Assembly: GCA_016708025.1 (NCBI GenBank)
Contig: JADJGQ010000001.1
Span: forward strand, 806,001-870,000
DNA from: a bacterium
GTDB taxonomy: Bacteria; Zixibacteria; MSB-5A5; GN15; FEB-12
Direction: 5' to 3'
DNA length: 64,000 nucleotides
The notes under the pieces are model-generated. The model searched no databases. It saw nothing but the letters and a program-made list of their open reading frames with translations, and was not told the DNA's origin. Positions 1 through 8,778 of the stretch are shown here, piece by piece. Made by a program: the position numbers and the translations under genes. Each line of letters opens with the position of its first letter. Position 1 is the stretch's first letter.

Positions 1-2
1 GG

Positions 3-251
3 GACTGGTCAGATCAGCAACTTGTCCTTCTGGCGACCAACTGGAAGCTGGACCGGTTTGCCGAGCTCGACAAGATCATCCTTCGGATGGCTATGACCGA
101 ACTTCGCGATATGCCGGATATCCCGGTCCGAGTAGTGATCAACGAGGCGATCGAACTGGCCAAGAAATATTCGACCAGCGAATCGGCCAGTTTCATCAAC
201 GGTATCCTCGATAGCTACGTCAAAAAGACCGAAGCTCAGCCGGAATCCTGA
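3..251 (+). CDS. nusB: NusB transcription antitermination factor, C-terminal part
   Basis: This is the last 82 codons of a gene that begins before the window. The reading frame starting at base 3 gives the conserved C-terminal NusB helices: DKIILRMAMTEL, then VVINEAIELAKKYS, then FINGILDSYVKK just before the stop. NusB binds boxA RNA together with S10 (NusE) and takes part in processive antitermination of rRNA operons. A good intrinsic terminator follows 20 bases after the stop, so this gene ends its transcription unit. The family assignment rests on these motifs; the N-terminal half is not visible. Confidence 0.9.
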   Translation, partial: DWSDQQLVLLATNWKLDRFAELDKIILRMAMTELRDMPDIPVRVVINEAIELAKKYSTSESASFINGILDSYVKKTEAQPES

Positions 252-270
252 GCGACTCCTACCACTTATA

Positions 271-310
271 AGGCGCCTTCGAGATTTTTCTTCGAGGGCG
301 CTTTCTCTTT
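271..310 (+). terminator. Intrinsic terminator after nusB
   Basis: An 11-bp GC-rich stem with two G-T pairs (GCGCCTTCGAG against CTTCGAGGGCGC) and a T-rich loop is followed by CTTTCTCTTT. It sits 20 bases after the nusB stop and before the next promoter. Confidence 0.75.
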
Positions 311-357
311 GGCGACCCCCACCCCATTGCCGGGTATAACCACAAATCAGAACGGAC

Positions 358-385
358 TTTACAAGAGGCCAGAGAACCATATATT
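358..385 (+). promoter_or_regulatory. Sigma-70-type promoter for the DUF2723 operon
   Basis: TTTACA (358-363) and TATATT (380-385) are separated by 16 bases. The pair lies between the nusB terminator and the ATG at 415 and would give a leader of roughly 25 bases. This is a pattern match only. Confidence 0.45.
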
Positions 386-414
386 ACCGGCTCTGCTGAG
401 GGATAGATAATTGA

Positions 415-3400
415 ATGAAAGAATGGCTTAGAGGTATCGACAGGACCAACGCCCTGATTGCGTTGGGAGTTTGGATTGTCGGCATAGCGGTCTATCTCAA
501 GACCATGGCGCCGACCATCACCTTCTGGGATTGTGGCGAGTTCATCGCCGTGTCCTATATTCTGGGGATTCCGCATCCGCCAGGCACGCCGCTGTATGTC
601 CTCGTTGGCAAGGTCTTCACATTCAATCCATTCATAGCAGAGCCTTCCGCCCGGATCAATTTCCTTTCGGTGCTCAGTTCATCTTTCACAACGCTTTTCA
701 CCTATCTCTGTGCAGTCCGACTTCTGCGCTACTGGCAGACAGACAAACAGGATCTCTACGCCCGGATCACCTTGTATGGCGGTGCCGCAGCCGGCGCGCT
801 CTTTTTTGCCTGGAGCAAAACCCACTGGAATAATTCGACCGAGGCCGAGGTTTACGGTCTTTCGATGCTGATGTTTATGGGTGCCGTCTGGCTGGCACTA
901 AAATATTACGAAACCTCGGATCAAGCCGCCGCCGATCGAATCATGCTGGCGATCGTCTATATCGCTTTCCTCGGGATCGGTGTCCATATGACCACCTTTC
1001 TGGTTCTGCCGATCCTGGCGCTCTTCTTCATACTGAAGAAAGGGACTCCGGTTCGCTACTGGTTTATGGCCGCCACGCTGTTGATACTTGAACTGTATCT
1101 GATCTTCGCGCTTTCTTCGCGCCCCAACGAGGTTCCGATCTATCTCCCGCTCTTCATTGTTTTTGTGATCTATTTGATGTACCTGCTGTCGACACCATCG
1201 ATCCCGCGTCTACTGATGTATATCGCCGGAGCATGGCTCGTAGCCTCGGTACCGATCCTTGGATCGATCTCAACGATAATCCGCTCGGCCGGTGGAAGCA
1301 GCGCCATACCGGCATCGGGACTGCTCAATATCATCGGGATGATCGGCTTCATAGCGCTGATCGTTCTGGGTGTGATCGCGCTGCTGACCTACCTTCGCCA
1401 GCGAAACTCTCGAGTTGAAGACCCGGAACCTGAACTTCTCACTGCGGCTTTGTTTATTCTGGTCGCCTCGCTTATGGCCGGGCTGTTATTGATCGGCGTT
1501 CGCGGCTATTCGTCTTTCCTTTTTCTCTCCGTGATTCTCATGGGAGGGCTCGGCTTACTCCTCCGGCAATATATTCGGTGGCCGATATTGATCGCTATTG
1601 CGGGGGTGTCGCTCGTCATGATCGGCATTTACCCGTATATTTGGGGATCTCTTGCGGCTGCGGCACTGGTCCTGGTGTTGGGGCTGCTCTTCAATGTGGC
1701 CGGATGGCGCGCCGCTCTGCTGGTGTTGGTGATGGCGGCGGCCGGGTTCTCGGTCCATTATTTCATCTGGGTTCGGTCTGCGCAGAAACCGTATATCAAT
1801 GAAAATAACCCTTCCCAGAGTTGGGATCAGATGCGCGGGTTCCTCGAGCGCAAGCAGTATGGCAGTCAGTCGATGACCGAGCGGATGTTTGAGCGCCGGG
1901 GAGAGTGGGAAAACCAGTTTGGTGCATGGCGCCGGATGGGGTACTGGGGATTTTTCCAGAACCAGTACGGCATCAACGGCCGGGCATTTTTTGCGGTCTT
2001 CATCCTCGGTGTGTTGGGACTCTGGGAAGCGATCCGAAGGCGATCGGAATTGGGGCTGGCTTTGGCCTTACTGATCATCGTCTCTTCTATCGGCTTGGTT
2101 TTGTATATGAATTTTGCAGATGGAACCAGACAGGATCCGATCACGGGAGAGGACTATCTGGAGGTTCGGGATCGCGACTACTTCTTTACACCGGCCTACG
2201 TTCTTTTCGGGATGGCGATCGGAATGGGGATCACTGCTCTGGTGCAGTTTATCCGCGATGCGCTGGGACACTTCAGCGGGCCCGCCCGACAGGTGGTACT
2301 TGGCTCGCTCCTCGTCCTGTTCCTTCTGCCGACCTTCGCTCTCGCGAAAAATTACTACGAGTGCGACCGAAGCGACAATTGGATCGCGCACGACTACGCC
2401 AAGTCACTGCTTTCTTCGGCCGATCAGAATGCGGCGTTTTTCACCTACGGAGACAACGACACCTTCCCGCTCTGGTGTATGCAGGAGGCGTATAAATACC
2501 GCAAGGATGTCAAACTGGTCAATCTCTCCCTGGCCAACACTAAGTGGTATATCAAGCAGGTCCAGGAGTACATGGGGCTCGATCTCGGCATGACCGAAAA
2601 ACAGATCGACGATATGCGCCCGTTCCGCACTCAGGATGGCCGTTCCTTCTATTTGAATAATCAGGTGATTGACGCTATCATCACGCACAACCGACACCGG
2701 GTGCCAATCAATTTCTCAATCACGGTTGCCAATGATGCGCGTAAATACCTTGGACGGCCGGTCGACTCGCACCTGACTCTCAGTGGCCTGAAGTGGCGAC
2801 TGGGTGACACAGCCGATGGTCCGAAGATGGCGGTAGATGAAGGGTTGAGATACTTCCATGACCTGTCGCAGTTCCAATTGCGCGGTATATTTGATTCCAC
2901 CGTTTACAAGGATGACAACCAGCTCAGGCTACCGCGGAATTTCTCGAACGCGATGATAATGGTGGCGGATTCGCTCCGCAAAGCTCGTCGTCACCCCGAG
3001 GCGATCCGCTTGCTGGAGTACGGTTACGAAGTCCTCCCGCTCGATAACGAATTGGTCAATTACCTTGCCGGCCTGTATACTGATATCGGCCGCGAAGATG
3101 GCCTGCGCAAGCTGTTGGAGCGATCCGCAGGTGGGGACCCGAAATGGCTGTCCGTCCTGTTGGGGAGACAGATGCGCGCGGCCAGGAAATTTCAGGAGGC
3201 CGAGGCTACACTCAACCAGGTCTTCATCGGTGACCCGACCTACCGTGCGGCGTATGAAGAACTCTGCATGCTGTACAATGACCAGCAGAATTACCGGATG
3301 CTTCGAGCGACACTCGTGACCTGGGTCAAAGCCAATCCTGGCGATACTGAGGCATCGGAAATGTTGACGCGTCTCGATGAATTCATGGCCACTTATAAGA

Positions 3401-3420
3401 GTACCGACACCGGCAAATGA
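415..3420 (+). CDS. DUF2723 family polytopic membrane protein with C-terminal TPR-like region
   Basis: This 1001-residue protein has a membrane half (about residues 12-640, many hydrophobic segments) and a soluble C-terminal half. The N-terminal signature TITFWDCGEF, followed by GIPHPPGTPL (residues 34-60), is the DUF2723 hallmark. That family is distantly related to GT-C protein O-mannosyltransferases such as eukaryotic TMEM260. The acidic D39/E42 pair in the first loop is in the position expected for a GT-C enzyme. The last 170 residues look like TPR helices (HPEAIRLLEYGYEVLP and following). A role in lipid-linked sugar transfer to exported proteins or glycans is inferred. It overlaps a glycosyltransferase and a flippase-like gene by ATGA junctions, which supports a glycan-related unit. 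Confidence 0.85.
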   Translation: MKEWLRGIDRTNALIALGVWIVGIAVYLKTMAPTITFWDCGEFIAVSYILGIPHPPGTPLYVLVGKVFTFNPFIAEPSARINFLSVLSSSFTTLFTYLCAVRLLRYWQTDKQDLYARITLYGGAAAGALFFAWSKTHWNNSTEAEVYGLSMLMFMGAVWLALKYYETSDQAAADRIMLAIVYIAFLGIGVHMTTFLVLPILALFFILKKGTPVRYWFMAATLLILELYLIFALSSRPNEVPIYLPLFIVFVIYLMYLLSTPSIPRLLMYIAGAWLVASVPILGSISTIIRSAGGSSAIPASGLLNIIGMIGFIALIVLGVIALLTYLRQRNSRVEDPEPELLTAALFILVASLMAGLLLIGVRGYSSFLFLSVILMGGLGLLLRQYIRWPILIAIAGVSLVMIGIYPYIWGSLAAAALVLVLGLLFNVAGWRAALLVLVMAAAGFSVHYFIWVRSAQKPYINENNPSQSWDQMRGFLERKQYGSQSMTERMFERRGEWENQFGAWRRMGYWGFFQNQYGINGRAFFAVFILGVLGLWEAIRRRSELGLALALLIIVSSIGLVLYMNFADGTRQDPITGEDYLEVRDRDYFFTPAYVLFGMAIGMGITALVQFIRDALGHFSGPARQVVLGSLLVLFLLPTFALAKNYYECDRSDNWIAHDYAKSLLSSADQNAAFFTYGDNDTFPLWCMQEAYKYRKDVKLVNLSLANTKWYIKQVQEYMGLDLGMTEKQIDDMRPFRTQDGRSFYLNNQVIDAIITHNRHRVPINFSITVANDARKYLGRPVDSHLTLSGLKWRLGDTADGPKMAVDEGLRYFHDLSQFQLRGIFDSTVYKDDNQLRLPRNFSNAMIMVADSLRKARRHPEAIRLLEYGYEVLPLDNELVNYLAGLYTDIGREDGLRKLLERSAGGDPKWLSVLLGRQMRAARKFQEAEATLNQVFIGDPTYRAAYEELCMLYNDQQNYRMLRATLVTWVKANPGDTEASEMLTRLDEFMATYKSTDTGK

Positions 3421-4532
3421 ATATACTCGCCCTTAACTGGAATGACCTCAAGAATCCGTTTGCCGGTGGGGCAGAGGTGCACCTCGAAGAGCTGCTTCGG
3501 CGGTTGGTCAAATACGGCCATCAAGTGACTTTATTCTGTTCGGGATGGGAAGGCTGTCCGGCCGAGGAGCAGATTGAAGGGATCCGGATCATCCGACGGG
3601 GAAATCGCTACAATTTCAATCTGATCGCGCCACTGCACCTTCGGCGACTGGCGAAGGAGAATCGGTATGATCTGTTGATCGAAGATATCAATAAGATCCC
3701 GTTTTACACGCCGGCCTATCTTGATCTAAAGACCATGGTGGTTATTCCTCACTTGTTCGCCACGACCGTCTTTCAGGAGATCAATGCAGTCCTTGGCACG
3801 TATATCTATCTTGCGGAAAAACCGTTGATCTCAGTCTACAAGGGGAGACACTTTAATGTTATCTCCGAATCAACTGCCGCTGAGATCGAGGCCCGCGGCG
3901 TCCCGCACAAAAATATCTCGGTCATACACTGCGGGATCGATAGAGAGCTGTATTCGTATCGTGCAGACATCACCAAGTTCGAAAAGCCGACTGTGCTTTA
4001 TCTCGGTCGTCTCAAGAAATACAAATCGATACAACATCTGATAGTCGCTTTCAATCAGGTGAAAAAGCAACTGCCGGATGCCCGCTTAATGGTCGTCGGG
4101 ACCGGCGATTATCTTCCGGAGTTGCAGAAGTTGGTCCTGTCGCTTGGCCTGAGAGATTCAGTGGAGTTTCCCGGCTTCGTCACGTCGGCCGACAAAGTCG
4201 AGAGGATGCGTCGTTCGCATGTGTCGGTCCTCCCCAGTCTGAAAGAAGGGTGGGGGTTGACCAATATCGAAGCAAACTCAGTCGGCACGGCGGTGGTAGC
4301 GGCCAATACTCCCGGTTTGCGCGACTCAGTTCGACACAACGAAACGGGATTGCTGTATGAGTACGGTGACACCAACCAACTGGCGTCGCACCTCCTGTCT
4401 ATCTTGACTGACCAGCCGTTGCGTGAACGGCTCCAGCAGGGGGCACTCGCCTGGGCGGCACGGTTCAGTTGGGATGATGCCGCGAAGAAGTTCGATTCGC
4501 TGATCACCGAATATGTCGCGGGGCGTCGATGA
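3417..4532 (+). CDS. Family 4 glycosyltransferase (GT-B fold)
   Basis: This 371-residue cytoplasmic protein has a two-domain GT-B layout. The N-terminal acceptor domain opens with a NILALNWND strand and the GGAEVH loop (about residues 17-22). The C-terminal domain carries VLYLGRLKKYKSI and then KEGWGLTNIEANSVGT (about residues 273-288), the GT4 nucleotide-sugar site with its EGWGLxxxEA motif. The donor and acceptor sugars cannot be read from the sequence. Its start overlaps the stop of the DUF2723 gene in ATGA, and its own stop overlaps the next gene in the same way, so the three genes are translationally coupled. Confidence 0.88.
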   Translation: MNILALNWNDLKNPFAGGAEVHLEELLRRLVKYGHQVTLFCSGWEGCPAEEQIEGIRIIRRGNRYNFNLIAPLHLRRLAKENRYDLLIEDINKIPFYTPAYLDLKTMVVIPHLFATTVFQEINAVLGTYIYLAEKPLISVYKGRHFNVISESTAAEIEARGVPHKNISVIHCGIDRELYSYRADITKFEKPTVLYLGRLKKYKSIQHLIVAFNQVKKQLPDARLMVVGTGDYLPELQKLVLSLGLRDSVEFPGFVTSADKVERMRRSHVSVLPSLKEGWGLTNIEANSVGTAVVAANTPGLRDSVRHNETGLLYEYGDTNQLASHLLSILTDQPLRERLQQGALAWAARFSWDDAAKKFDSLITEYVAGRR

Positions 4533-5545
4533 CTCGATCGAACAAACGGACGCTCTTTGTTCTGCTGGGGATCGCCATTTCGATCGGTCTGCTCTGGATG
4601 CTATTTCGTAAGATCAATTTCGCCGAACTGGGACAAGCGCTCGCACAGGCAAACTACTGGTGGCTTCTTCCCAATATGGCCTTGGTCGTGTTCGCCATGT
4701 ATCAGCGGGCCTATCGCTGGCGCTTTATGCTGGCCCCGATCAAGCAGGTCAAATACAGCAATCTTCTCGCGGCAACCTCGATCGGTTTTATGGCGAACAA
4801 TGTCCTGCCGCTCCGACTCGGCGAATTTGTACGAGCATACTCGCTGTCATATCAGGACCCCGAAATCACCAAGTCCGCCTCTCTGGCCACGATATTTGTC
4901 GAGCGAATGGTTTTTGACCTGGTCGCTCTGCTGTTGATCTTTGGCGCGGTCCTGCCATTCTCGCATTTGCAGATCCCCGAAGAGATGAAGTTCGGTACGA
5001 CGATCGCCGTCGCGATCGCGCTCCTTGGTGTGGCCTTCATGCTGTTGATGGCGCACCGGCCGGCGAAAGCGGGGGAGATGATGACCCGCTATCTCTTTTT
5101 CGCGCCGGAATCAGTTAAGTCGCGCATCAAAGACATCGTGCTGCGCTTTGCGCGTGGTCTCGAATTTATCACCGACCCAAAGATACTGGGTTCGGTCACA
5201 CTCCAGACGATCCTCATCTGGATATGTATGGGGATCTCCAACTACTTTGTTTTCCTGGCATTCGGGTTTGATCTGCCGATTTCCGCTTCCTACGTGCTAT
5301 TGGTGGTAGTGTCGGTTTCCATCCTGATCCCATCCTCGCCAGGGTTTGTCGGTGTTTATCATGCCGGCACGGTCTGGACCTTGCTCTCCTACAATATCAG
5401 CCGTGAGCAGGCGCTTTCCTTTGCGCTGGTGCTTCACGCCGCCCAGTATATCCCGATAACTGTCATGGGGTTCTACTTCCTGCGGAAAGAACATTTGTCG
5501 CTCAAAAAGCTCGAAGCTGATGCCGTCGCCGAGGATGTCGTCTGA
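4529..5545 (+). CDS. UPF0104/AglD-like membrane protein (lysylphosphatidylglycerol synthase TM family)
   Basis: This 338-residue integral membrane protein has about eight hydrophobic segments. It carries the family features: RAYRWRFML after the second segment, NNVLPLRLGEFVRAY (about residues 90-104), and PSSPGFVGVYHAGTV (about residues 269-283). Relatives include the flippase domain of MprF and archaeal AglD. They move or modify lipid-linked substrates at the inner membrane. Here the ATGA-coupled neighbours are a glycosyltransferase and DUF2723, so a glycolipid role is the likely reading. The substrate is unknown. Confidence 0.82.
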   Translation: MTRSNKRTLFVLLGIAISIGLLWMLFRKINFAELGQALAQANYWWLLPNMALVVFAMYQRAYRWRFMLAPIKQVKYSNLLAATSIGFMANNVLPLRLGEFVRAYSLSYQDPEITKSASLATIFVERMVFDLVALLLIFGAVLPFSHLQIPEEMKFGTTIAVAIALLGVAFMLLMAHRPAKAGEMMTRYLFFAPESVKSRIKDIVLRFARGLEFITDPKILGSVTLQTILIWICMGISNYFVFLAFGFDLPISASYVLLVVVSVSILIPSSPGFVGVYHAGTVWTLLSYNISREQALSFALVLHAAQYIPITVMGFYFLRKEHLSLKKLEADAVAEDVV

Positions 5546-5629
5546 TTCCCGCGACCATCGCGACAAGTTCAAACTTGACACTCTACCTCTATTTCCGTTA
5601 CCAATCTGGCAGAAAGACAAAATGCTGCC

Positions 5630-6172
5630 ATGAAAAAACTCGCTTTAGCCTTCGTCCTGCTTCTCGCCCTGTTAGCGATCAGCTATGTGACCTCGCTCAG
5701 GTCACAGGCCAAGCTGAAACAACAGTATGATCAGGGATTTGAGCGGGGAAATCAGGAGACAGTTGAAGCGACTCGACGCGCCGATTCGCTCCGCACGGCG
5801 ATGGAGCAGTCAACCAGCCGGTATCAGGAGTCTTTGAAAGTGGTTCAGGCGGAGTATGCGTCTGAGACTGATTCACTCCAGTCCATCATATCCGACAAAG
5901 ACTCCACCATCCTGGCGCTGAAGCAAAAAGCGAAAGTGACCAAGGCATCGGCATCCAAGCCAACCACAAAGCCCGCGGCATCGCAGGCATCCTTAAATCA
6001 CACACAGATACTTAACTACTATAAGCGGCGGTTGGGTGATCTTCCCAAGGACCTCTCCGAGTATGAACGACGAGTCGCCCTGACCGAGCTGCGTGATGAA
6101 ACCGCCCGCAAATTTGCCATATCGCTGGGGGAATTGGACAAGATACGTCAGAACAATAGTCTGAAGGACTGA
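5630..6172 (+). CDS. Membrane-anchored coiled-coil protein of unknown function
   Basis: This 180-residue protein has an N-terminal hydrophobic anchor (about residues 4-22). A long charged region follows (about 25-110) with heptad-like spacing typical of a coiled coil. Next comes an Ala/Ser/Thr/Lys-rich linker (about 104-122) and a short C-terminal helical region. I recognise no family. The single anchor with no obvious cleavage site suggests a bitopic inner-membrane protein facing the periplasm. It lies 84 bases after the UPF0104 gene and 21 bases before an HTH gene on the same strand, so co-transcription is possible. Confidence 0.7.
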   Translation: MKKLALAFVLLLALLAISYVTSLRSQAKLKQQYDQGFERGNQETVEATRRADSLRTAMEQSTSRYQESLKVVQAEYASETDSLQSIISDKDSTILALKQKAKVTKASASKPTTKPAASQASLNHTQILNYYKRRLGDLPKDLSEYERRVALTELRDETARKFAISLGELDKIRQNNSLKD

Positions 6173-6193
6173 CCCTGCACGCGAGGCTACTAC

Positions 6194-6499
6194 TTGCCAA
6201 GCCGTAAGATACCTGAAGCTCTGGTGGAGCGGCTTTTTGTCGAGTCCAAAGCCAATGAGGATTCGATCTATGCCAATGGCTACTATGTGGCGCTCGATGA
6301 GAAACGTCGGGCAGAGCTGATCGCCAAGTTTACCTGGCATGTGAATCACTCACTCTCTCCACGACAAAAACAGGTACTTAAACTGCATCTGATCGGTTAT
6401 ACCGAACGGGAAATAGCCGCCAATTTAGGGGTGACCCAGCAGGTTGTGCACATTTATAAGATGCGTGCATTCAATAAATTACATGAAAAGCTAAGTTAA
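6194..6499 (+). CDS. Small sigma-70 region 4-like HTH protein
   Basis: This 101-residue protein has an uncharacterised N-terminal half. Its C-terminal helix-turn-helix (about residues 53-97) reads LSPRQKQVLKLHLIGYTERE and then IAANLGVTQQVVHIYKMRA. This is the sigma-70 region 4 or LuxR-type recognition helix arrangement. There is no sigma region 2 and no receiver domain, so it is a stand-alone DNA-binding protein rather than a sigma factor. The start is a TTG (6194) with no good ribosome-binding site, so the N-terminus is uncertain. It is followed by about 500 bases that hold only a small ORF and RNA structure, making it a candidate regulator of that stretch. Confidence 0.7.
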   Translation: MPSRKIPEALVERLFVESKANEDSIYANGYYVALDEKRRAELIAKFTWHVNHSLSPRQKQVLKLHLIGYTEREIAANLGVTQQVVHIYKMRAFNKLHEKLS

Positions 6500-6697
6500 G
6501 TCGGTGTATGTCAAAGCGCCCCCTATTAATAAGGGGAGTGACGTGCGAATAGTAGACTTCGGTGACCCATTGTGGTCTCGATTTGAAGGAGGTGGTAGCG
6601 TTCAGTAGACGGCATCCCTTACTTTCACTGCAATCTACTGTCTTGTTTTTGGGTAACTACTTCAAGGTAGAGGGGAAGAAAGAATAGGGAGTTGCAC

Positions 6698-6871
6698 ATG
6701 CCAAAGAGAAAAGAGGCCGAAGTATTTGCCGATGTCGGCAAAAAGGATTGCTGGCATTCCTACAGCCTTCAGGTACTTGCACCGGGCAAGTTCGCACGTG
6801 TCGTAGGAAACATTCTTAAAGGGAATTATGTGTTGGTCAACTCAAGGATGGAGGATAGAGCCTCCGCCTGA
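6698..6871 (+). CDS. Possible 57-residue small protein
   Basis: An ATG at 6698, seven bases after a good ribosome-binding site (AGGGAG), opens a 57-codon frame ending in TGA at 6869-6871. The product is basic and soluble with a single Trp-His pair (DCWHSYSLQVL) and no signal or membrane segment. I recognise no family. A series of hairpins and a strong terminator (6943-6969) follow, as expected for the end of a real transcript. The surrounding gene-poor stretch (6500-6995) holds nothing else I can support, apart from a possible 21-codon peptide frame at 6543-6608. Confidence 0.45.
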   Translation: MPKRKEAEVFADVGKKDCWHSYSLQVLAPGKFARVVGNILKGNYVLVNSRMEDRASA

Positions 6872-6942
6872 CCGTTGACGCAAGTGGTTCAAATCCTGAA
6901 CTGCCAGCAGTGACGAACTGACCCTGTGGTCAGGAAAATAAT

Positions 6943-6969
6943 GGGCCGGTTGCCAAACCGGCCCTTTTT
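6943..6969 (+). terminator. Strong intrinsic terminator
   Basis: A perfect 9-bp stem GGGCCGGTT/AACCGGCCC with loop GCCA is followed by five T residues. It ends the transcript that carries the 57-codon ORF. A smaller hairpin (CTGACC-CTGT-GGTCAG, 6918-6933) precedes it. Confidence 0.9.
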
Positions 6970-7010
6970 GATGCCGATAACTCCATGATTTTCACTTGAC
7001 TAAGCCTGAC

Positions 7011-7766
7011 ATGCCCCCTTCATTGGCGACCGTGCAGACAACCCTGATTTACTATTCAGCCATACTTTTCATCGCCGCTTTTCTCTTCGGCCTCCTGACG
7101 TTGGTCCGGAAATGGTCGGATGAATGGCTTCACCTCTTCATTTCGTTCGGAGCCGGGGTATTTCTCGGGGCAGTCTTTTTTGAACTGCTTCCGGAAGCAA
7201 TGGCGGTTGATCACCGCGAGATGGTGGGAATCGCCATTCTGGCGGGTTATCTGCTCATTTTCTTCGTCGAGAAGTTCCTCTTCAGCCGGGCGGGGAGTGG
7301 CGAGGTCCACAGCCACCGGGTGATCTCCATTGCGGCCTTCATCGGGCTCTCTGTCCATTCGCTGATCGATGGTTTGGGGATGTCTGTCACCGCAGTCGAC
7401 CCGCACCTTGGACGGACCGTTTTCTATTCGATCCTGGCGCACCATCTTCCGGCGGCGTTTTCAGTCGGTTCGTTATTAACCCTCGCCAGAATCAAGAAAT
7501 CATCCGTGGTGGGACTTCTGGCGCTATTTGCGGCCATGCCACCGCTCGGGGCGCTGTTGTTCGCCCCTTTGGTCGAACATAGCTCTGAACAGACCTACTC
7601 GATGATCGTAGGCTGTATGACAGGCACTTTTCTCTATGTCGCTACTGGTGATCTCCTGCCGGAGGTCTTTCACTCCAAATCGAAACGGTGGCAAAATCTC
7701 GGTCTGCTGGTGATCGGTTTGGTGGTTATGGCGCTGATCGGATTCGGCTTCGAACATGTCCATTAA
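7011..7766 (+). CDS. ZIP family metal transporter
   Basis: This polytopic inner-membrane protein has about 251 residues and eight hydrophobic segments. The metal-site helices are visible: SVHSLIDGLGMS in segment IV and AHHLPAAFSVG in segment V, the HSxxDG and HHxPxA signatures of ZIP proteins. A His-containing loop (EVHSHRV) precedes segment IV. ZIP proteins carry zinc, iron or related divalent cations into the cytoplasm. Two in-frame starts exist, TTG at 6996 and ATG at 7011, and neither has a clear ribosome-binding site. I chose the ATG. No metal-responsive operator is apparent. Confidence 0.85.
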   Translation: MPPSLATVQTTLIYYSAILFIAAFLFGLLTLVRKWSDEWLHLFISFGAGVFLGAVFFELLPEAMAVDHREMVGIAILAGYLLIFFVEKFLFSRAGSGEVHSHRVISIAAFIGLSVHSLIDGLGMSVTAVDPHLGRTVFYSILAHHLPAAFSVGSLLTLARIKKSSVVGLLALFAAMPPLGALLFAPLVEHSSEQTYSMIVGCMTGTFLYVATGDLLPEVFHSKSKRWQNLGLLVIGLVVMALIGFGFEHVH

Positions 7767-7828
7767 AAGAGTAGTGAACTAACGGTTCGGGCGCGGGTAT
7801 AACCTCGAAACCAATGGGGTAGAAGATC

Positions 7829-8347
7829 TTGAAATCAACGTTCATGCAATTACTGATCCTGCTTCTGATCTCGTGCGCCGTCAGTATCGGCGTTAACGCG
7901 GTCTCGCCAAATGGCATTGACCTGATCGGGAAGTACCGCGACCTTTCCAGCTCCGAAGGACCGATCGTCCCGCCGACCGCCGAACCGAGTGATCCGCCTT
8001 TCATCGACATAAATGTCGCCCAGATGGAACATGCCGCCGGTCAGGCGTTGTTTGTCGATGCCCGCAATCCGGAAGACTTTGAATGCTCAACCATCCCGGG
8101 ATCGGTCAATCTCCCGTTTGAGATGCTTCCCGAGGGTGACCTGGCGCCATTTTTCGACTCTGTCTTAGCGGCCCCCAAAGACCGTATGCTGATCGTCTTT
8201 TGCTCGGGAGAGGAGTGCGATCTCTCGCTGCACCTCGGGCGCAATCTCCAGCTTCAGGGATATACCAATATCGCCATCTTCTTTGGCGGAGCGAGAGAGT
8301 GGGAGAAGTTTGGGCTTGATGTCGAGCGGAGGAAGCAGTGCGAATAG
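7829..8347 (+). CDS. Exported or membrane-anchored rhodanese-domain protein
   Basis: This 172-residue protein has an N-terminal hydrophobic signal or anchor (about residues 6-24). A single rhodanese domain follows: ALFVDARNPEDFECSTIPGS, then the active-site loop FCSGEECD with the catalytic Cys near residue 129, then FFGGAREWEKFGL. The loop is CSGEEC, giving a second Cys five positions on that could form a disulfide or carry sulfur. Rhodaneses hold persulfide sulfur on the active-site Cys. The TTG start at 7829 follows GGGG-containing sequence at a workable distance. The next gene, a MauE-like membrane protein, starts 10 bases inside this gene, so the two are coupled. Confidence 0.85.
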   Translation: MKSTFMQLLILLLISCAVSIGVNAVSPNGIDLIGKYRDLSSSEGPIVPPTAEPSDPPFIDINVAQMEHAAGQALFVDARNPEDFECSTIPGSVNLPFEMLPEGDLAPFFDSVLAAPKDRMLIVFCSGEECDLSLHLGRNLQLQGYTNIAIFFGGAREWEKFGLDVERRKQCE

Positions 8348-8778
8348 TTCACAACGATTATCTGACCATGCTCTCCCGCCTGGTGATTGGCATCATGCTG
8401 ATCTATGCATCGTTCTACAAGATCATCGAACCGGCATCCTTCGCCAAAGCGATCTGGTATTATCATCTGGTCCCCGGCAACCTAATTAATCTGATGGCGC
8501 TGATCCTCCCGTGGCTGGAATTGATATGCGGACTTGGGCTGATCCTGGGGATATTCTACCAGGGGGCAAAAGTCTGGACCGCGCTCATGATGGTGATGTT
8601 CATGATCGCACTCGCTTCGACCATTGTCCGGGGGATCGATATTGACTGCGGATGCTTTAAAGCGTCGCAGGGAGCGACCGGTTCGGCCTGGAACTCCCTG
8701 ATCTTTGATCTGGTCGCGATGCTGTTTGTCATTCAGATGATGATCAGCAAATCGCGACGGTGGTTGATCTGCCCCTGA
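8338..8778 (+). CDS. MauE/DoxX-like membrane protein
   Basis: This 146-residue protein has four hydrophobic segments. It matches the MauE/DoxX-like family: FYKIIEPASFAKAI in the first loop, then LPWLELICGLGLILG, then the periplasmic-side IDIDCGCF motif (Cys-Gly-Cys, about residues 102-106). MauE is needed for maturation of methylamine dehydrogenase disulfides. Wider family members pair with thiol-redox partners. The GTG start (8338) lies inside the rhodanese gene. The substrate here is unknown. The stop codon sits in a 17-bp palindrome that also holds the stop of the convergent pilQ gene. Confidence 0.8.
   Translation: MRIVHNDYLTMLSRLVIGIMLIYASFYKIIEPASFAKAIWYYHLVPGNLINLMALILPWLELICGLGLILGIFYQGAKVWTALMMVMFMIALASTIVRGIDIDCGCFKASQGATGSAWNSLIFDLVAMLFVIQMMISKSRRWLICP

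Noticed and set aside
6881..6910. GGTTCAAATCC, which looks like a tRNA T-loop
   Set aside because: The flanking five-base stem does not pair (AGTGG against CCTGA has only two pairs) and there is no anticodon or acceptor arm.
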